Below, piece by piece: positions 61,937 to 64,000 of a DNA stretch of 64,000 nucleotides. The position numbers were made by a program, and so were the translations under genes. The notes beneath the pieces are model-generated. The model saw only the letters and a list, made by a program, of their open reading frames with translations. It was not told where the DNA came from and did no database searches. Source of the stretch: Thecaphora thlaspeos (taxonomy: Eukaryota > Basidiomycota > Ustilaginomycetes > Urocystidales > Glomosporiaceae); NCBI GenBank assembly GCA_900291925.1, contig UWYS01000001.1, positions 806,001 through 870,000 of the forward strand, written 5' to 3'. Position 1 is the stretch's first letter. The number at the start of each line of letters is the position of its first letter.

Positions 61937-64000
61937 CGCATTAGTTCTTGTGGTGTTTCTTGGCCCAACTGTTGTCAAAGCAGTACATTTGGGTCCCAAG
62001 CATACTTTGCCATGACCAATTCTTCTATGTTGTGGTTGACCTCTTCCAAGGAAGGCCAAACAGAGAAAAGGCTTTCCGATTCTGCTGATTGGAATGCTTG
62101 GCGATGCCGAAGGTCATTCCAGAACCTCCAAATGTCCATTCCTGGTTGAATGTGTGCTGGCACCAGCTGATTACCATAAATGAGCGACCGAAGTAACTGT
62201 CCATCTAATGTCTTGAGACAATAGATGCCAAGAGGCTGCTTGTCATGGATTTGGAAGGGACCAAACCACTTAGCCTCAAACTTGTATGGATTTTTGTGCC
62301 AAACAAGGACATAATTGGCCACATCAAGCGTGTGTGGCTTGACTTTCTCACCCGAAGATGCCTTTGCCAGCACTGCTTGATTGTATACGGCTTCTGCAGC
62401 ATGCTGCCTCTGAGTTTGGTGGTCTGGTAACTGCAGTTTGGCATCATCCACTGAGGCATCAGGTGCTCTCGGCTCAGCCTTGTCTGTAGGTAGCCAAGGT
62501 TCCATGCCAAAAGTAAGGTAAAAGGGACTCTTCCTGCTTGTAGTATGTGTTCTGATCCAAGCAGCAAAGAGTGCCTCCCGAAGGAACAGATCCCAGAGCC
62601 GAGTTGACTGTCCCACCATGAGCCACGCCAAGATCCGTCCAACTAAGCCATTGAAGCTCTCAACCTTTCCATTGGTGCACAGGTATTATGCCATGGTGAT
62701 CTGATGTTGCGTCCCCATCTTCCAACGGAGGATAATGATGACCCAAGTAAGGAGATTCTTGCTGTTATTGCTCAAGAGTTCGCAAGGTGAGCCAAAGACG
62801 GTGTAAATCTCCTCATAGATGAAATTGGCAATCTGCCAGGCTCTTGCATCTGGGAGTGCTCTTGCTAGGGGCCATCCAGTAGCATAGTCTATGGCCATAA
62901 CGATCCATTAGTTTCCATTTGGAGTCTTTGGAAGGATTCCAAAGAGATTGATACCCCACCTTTCAAAAAGTTGGATGTTTGTCTTGGCCATGACTACCGC
63001 AAGTTCCTGTTCTTGGCCAGTCTGTGGTTGAGCCAAGACTTGGCAAGTTGGGCAAGCCCAACAGAACTTCTCGAGATCCATAGTCATTTTTGGTCACCAG
63101 GCATGTCTGTGCACTAGTCCTGAAAGTGCTTTGGCACCCAGATGACCATAGTTGTTGTGGATCTTTGAGAGAAAGTGCTGCTAATGTAGAGGTTCAATGT
63201 AAGGGGCAGTTGTTCCCAGTTCATCTACTGTCTGAAGTTGCCAACCATCAGCATCAAGCTGGAAGTTAGTTGCCTCTTTGCAAATAGTGTTGCCAAGATC
63301 TCCATCTGGCAGCCAACTGTGCTGAAGGTAGTCCAATAGCTCTGGCAAGTGGTCCGGTTTGTCTGTAAGCAAGTTAAGGAATTCTGGTCAATGAGAAGTT
63401 GCATCTGCAACAACGTTCTTGGATCCCTTCTGGTATCAAATGTCCAATTTGTACTCCCAAAACTCTTCCAACCAGCGTTTGAGACTCTTTGAAGCTATCT
63501 TCATTGTGGGAAGGCAGCTGAGACTTTGTAAATGGCCACAAGATCACCATAATCACCAACCATCAATGTAGTGTTGCCACGTTTGGAGGGCATGTTTGAT
63601 GGCCAACAGTTCCTTTTCATGAACTGGGTACCAAATTTCTGCTTTGATCATCTTTCAGCCATCAAAAGCAATTGGATGAAGCCTTCCCTCCCATTCCTGG
63701 AGGAGAACACATCCAATTGCCCAGTCTGAGGAGTCTGTCTCAATGGTAAAGGGCCGCAAAGTGTCCAGTTGACAAAGAATTGGTGCCAAATAGAGCATCT
63801 CTTTGACCAATTTAAATGACTTGGTGCACTGTTGGTTCCAACCAATACAAACCCTTCATGAGTTGGCCATCTTGTCCTGTTTGTCAGGAATGTTTGCCAA
63901 ACTGAGCAAACTATGGAGCGGCAATGTGACCAAGGCAAAGCTTTGGCCGTATTGGCAGTAGTATAGCAAAGATCACAAAAAGATCGGAGATATGTACCAA
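61937..64000 (-). mobile_element. Ty3/gypsy-like LTR retrotransposon relic (runs off the window)
   Basis: Minus-strand pol fragments with many stops. Composition is clearly AT-richer than the genes. RT proper and LTRs are not in view. The order RNase H then integrase going downstream on the minus strand is the gypsy order. Confidence 0.75.
61975..63938 (-). pseudogene. Gypsy-type pol: RNase H and integrase remnants
   Basis: Going 5' to 3' on the minus strand: RNase H pieces LVKEMLYLAPILCQLDTLRP, FTIETDSSDWAIGCVLLQEW, YPVHEKELLAIKHALQTWQH. Then the integrase zinc finger KIHNNYGHLG (HxxxH) with CWACPTCQ (CxxC). Then the catalytic core WIVMAIDYATGWPLARALPD with FIYEEIYTVFGSPCELLSN (the second Asp here replaced by Asn), and the C-terminal part FAAWIRTHTTSRKSPFYLTF, GMEPWLP, ANYVLVWHKNPYKFEAKWFG, PFQIHDKQPLGIYCLKTLDG. 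Several internal stops (for example within KLDI, NGN, LHQHF segments) show that it is dead. Confidence 0.8.

Noticed and set aside
1..64000. Biosynthetic gene cluster
   Set aside because: A P450, a short-chain dehydrogenase and a flavin oxidoreductase are present but far apart, on mixed strands, without a backbone synthase, and the P450 is broken.
1..64000. tRNA or rRNA genes
   Set aside because: No convincing B-box (GGTTCGANTCC-type) with a matching acceptor stem was seen by eye; a tRNAscan or Rfam run would settle this.

Overview
The window is nuclear DNA from a filamentous or dimorphic fungus, most likely a basidiomycete. Genes are GC-rich and closely packed, often in divergent or convergent pairs. 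Most contain several short introns (about 50 to 150 bases) with GT(A/G)AG donors and pyrimidine-rich AG acceptors. Gene content fits this: a basidiomycete-type DUF6534 seven-helix membrane protein, a Rad7-type LRR repair protein, a Gtr1 Rag GTPase, Dap1, and a class II DAHP synthase. I cannot name the species. All exon joins come from splice-site and reading-phase logic, not transcripts.

Layout. 1-29 kb is ordinary, dense gene space: a cut-off secreted protein, class II DAHP synthase (shikimate pathway), a secreted coiled-coil protein, a membrane-tethered flavin oxidoreductase, a CFAP20 orthologue, Dap1, a uridine kinase/UPRT fusion, a rhodanese-methyltransferase fusion, a YFH7-like kinase, Gtr1, a PurU-type formyl-THF deformylase, a G-patch/zinc-finger protein, a hexose transporter, a mitochondrial carrier and a DUF6534 protein. 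29-37 kb is accessory: about 2 kb of gene-free DNA on each side of a broken DIRS-like (tyrosine recombinase) retroelement. That element has been hit by one solo LTR and two copies of a short unclassified repeat. 37-41 kb returns to genes (NDUFAF3-like factor, Rad7).

41-45 kb is decaying: a fragmented coding region, a 5'-truncated cation/proton antiporter and a 627-base pogo-like deletion derivative. 45-56 kb holds cytidine deaminase, an uncharacterised serine-rich protein, a short-chain dehydrogenase, a fusion of a four-helix EXPERA-like protein with an AdipoR/PAQR receptor, a small GPI-type wall protein with a Kex2 site on a 13-base exon, and a tail-anchored unknown protein. 56-58.5 kb holds a third copy of the short repeat and a frameshifted cytochrome P450. 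From about 59.1 kb base composition drops and the DNA is nested transposon relic: a Ty3/gypsy-like pol on the minus strand split by a second, unrelated pogo-like element.

The items I would follow first are the EXPERA-AdipoR fusion, CFAP20 in an apparently non-flagellated fungus, the three-copy short repeat family with the nested insertions in the DIRS-like element, and the microexon that supplies a Kex2 site. No rRNA, tRNA or CRISPR array was recognised.
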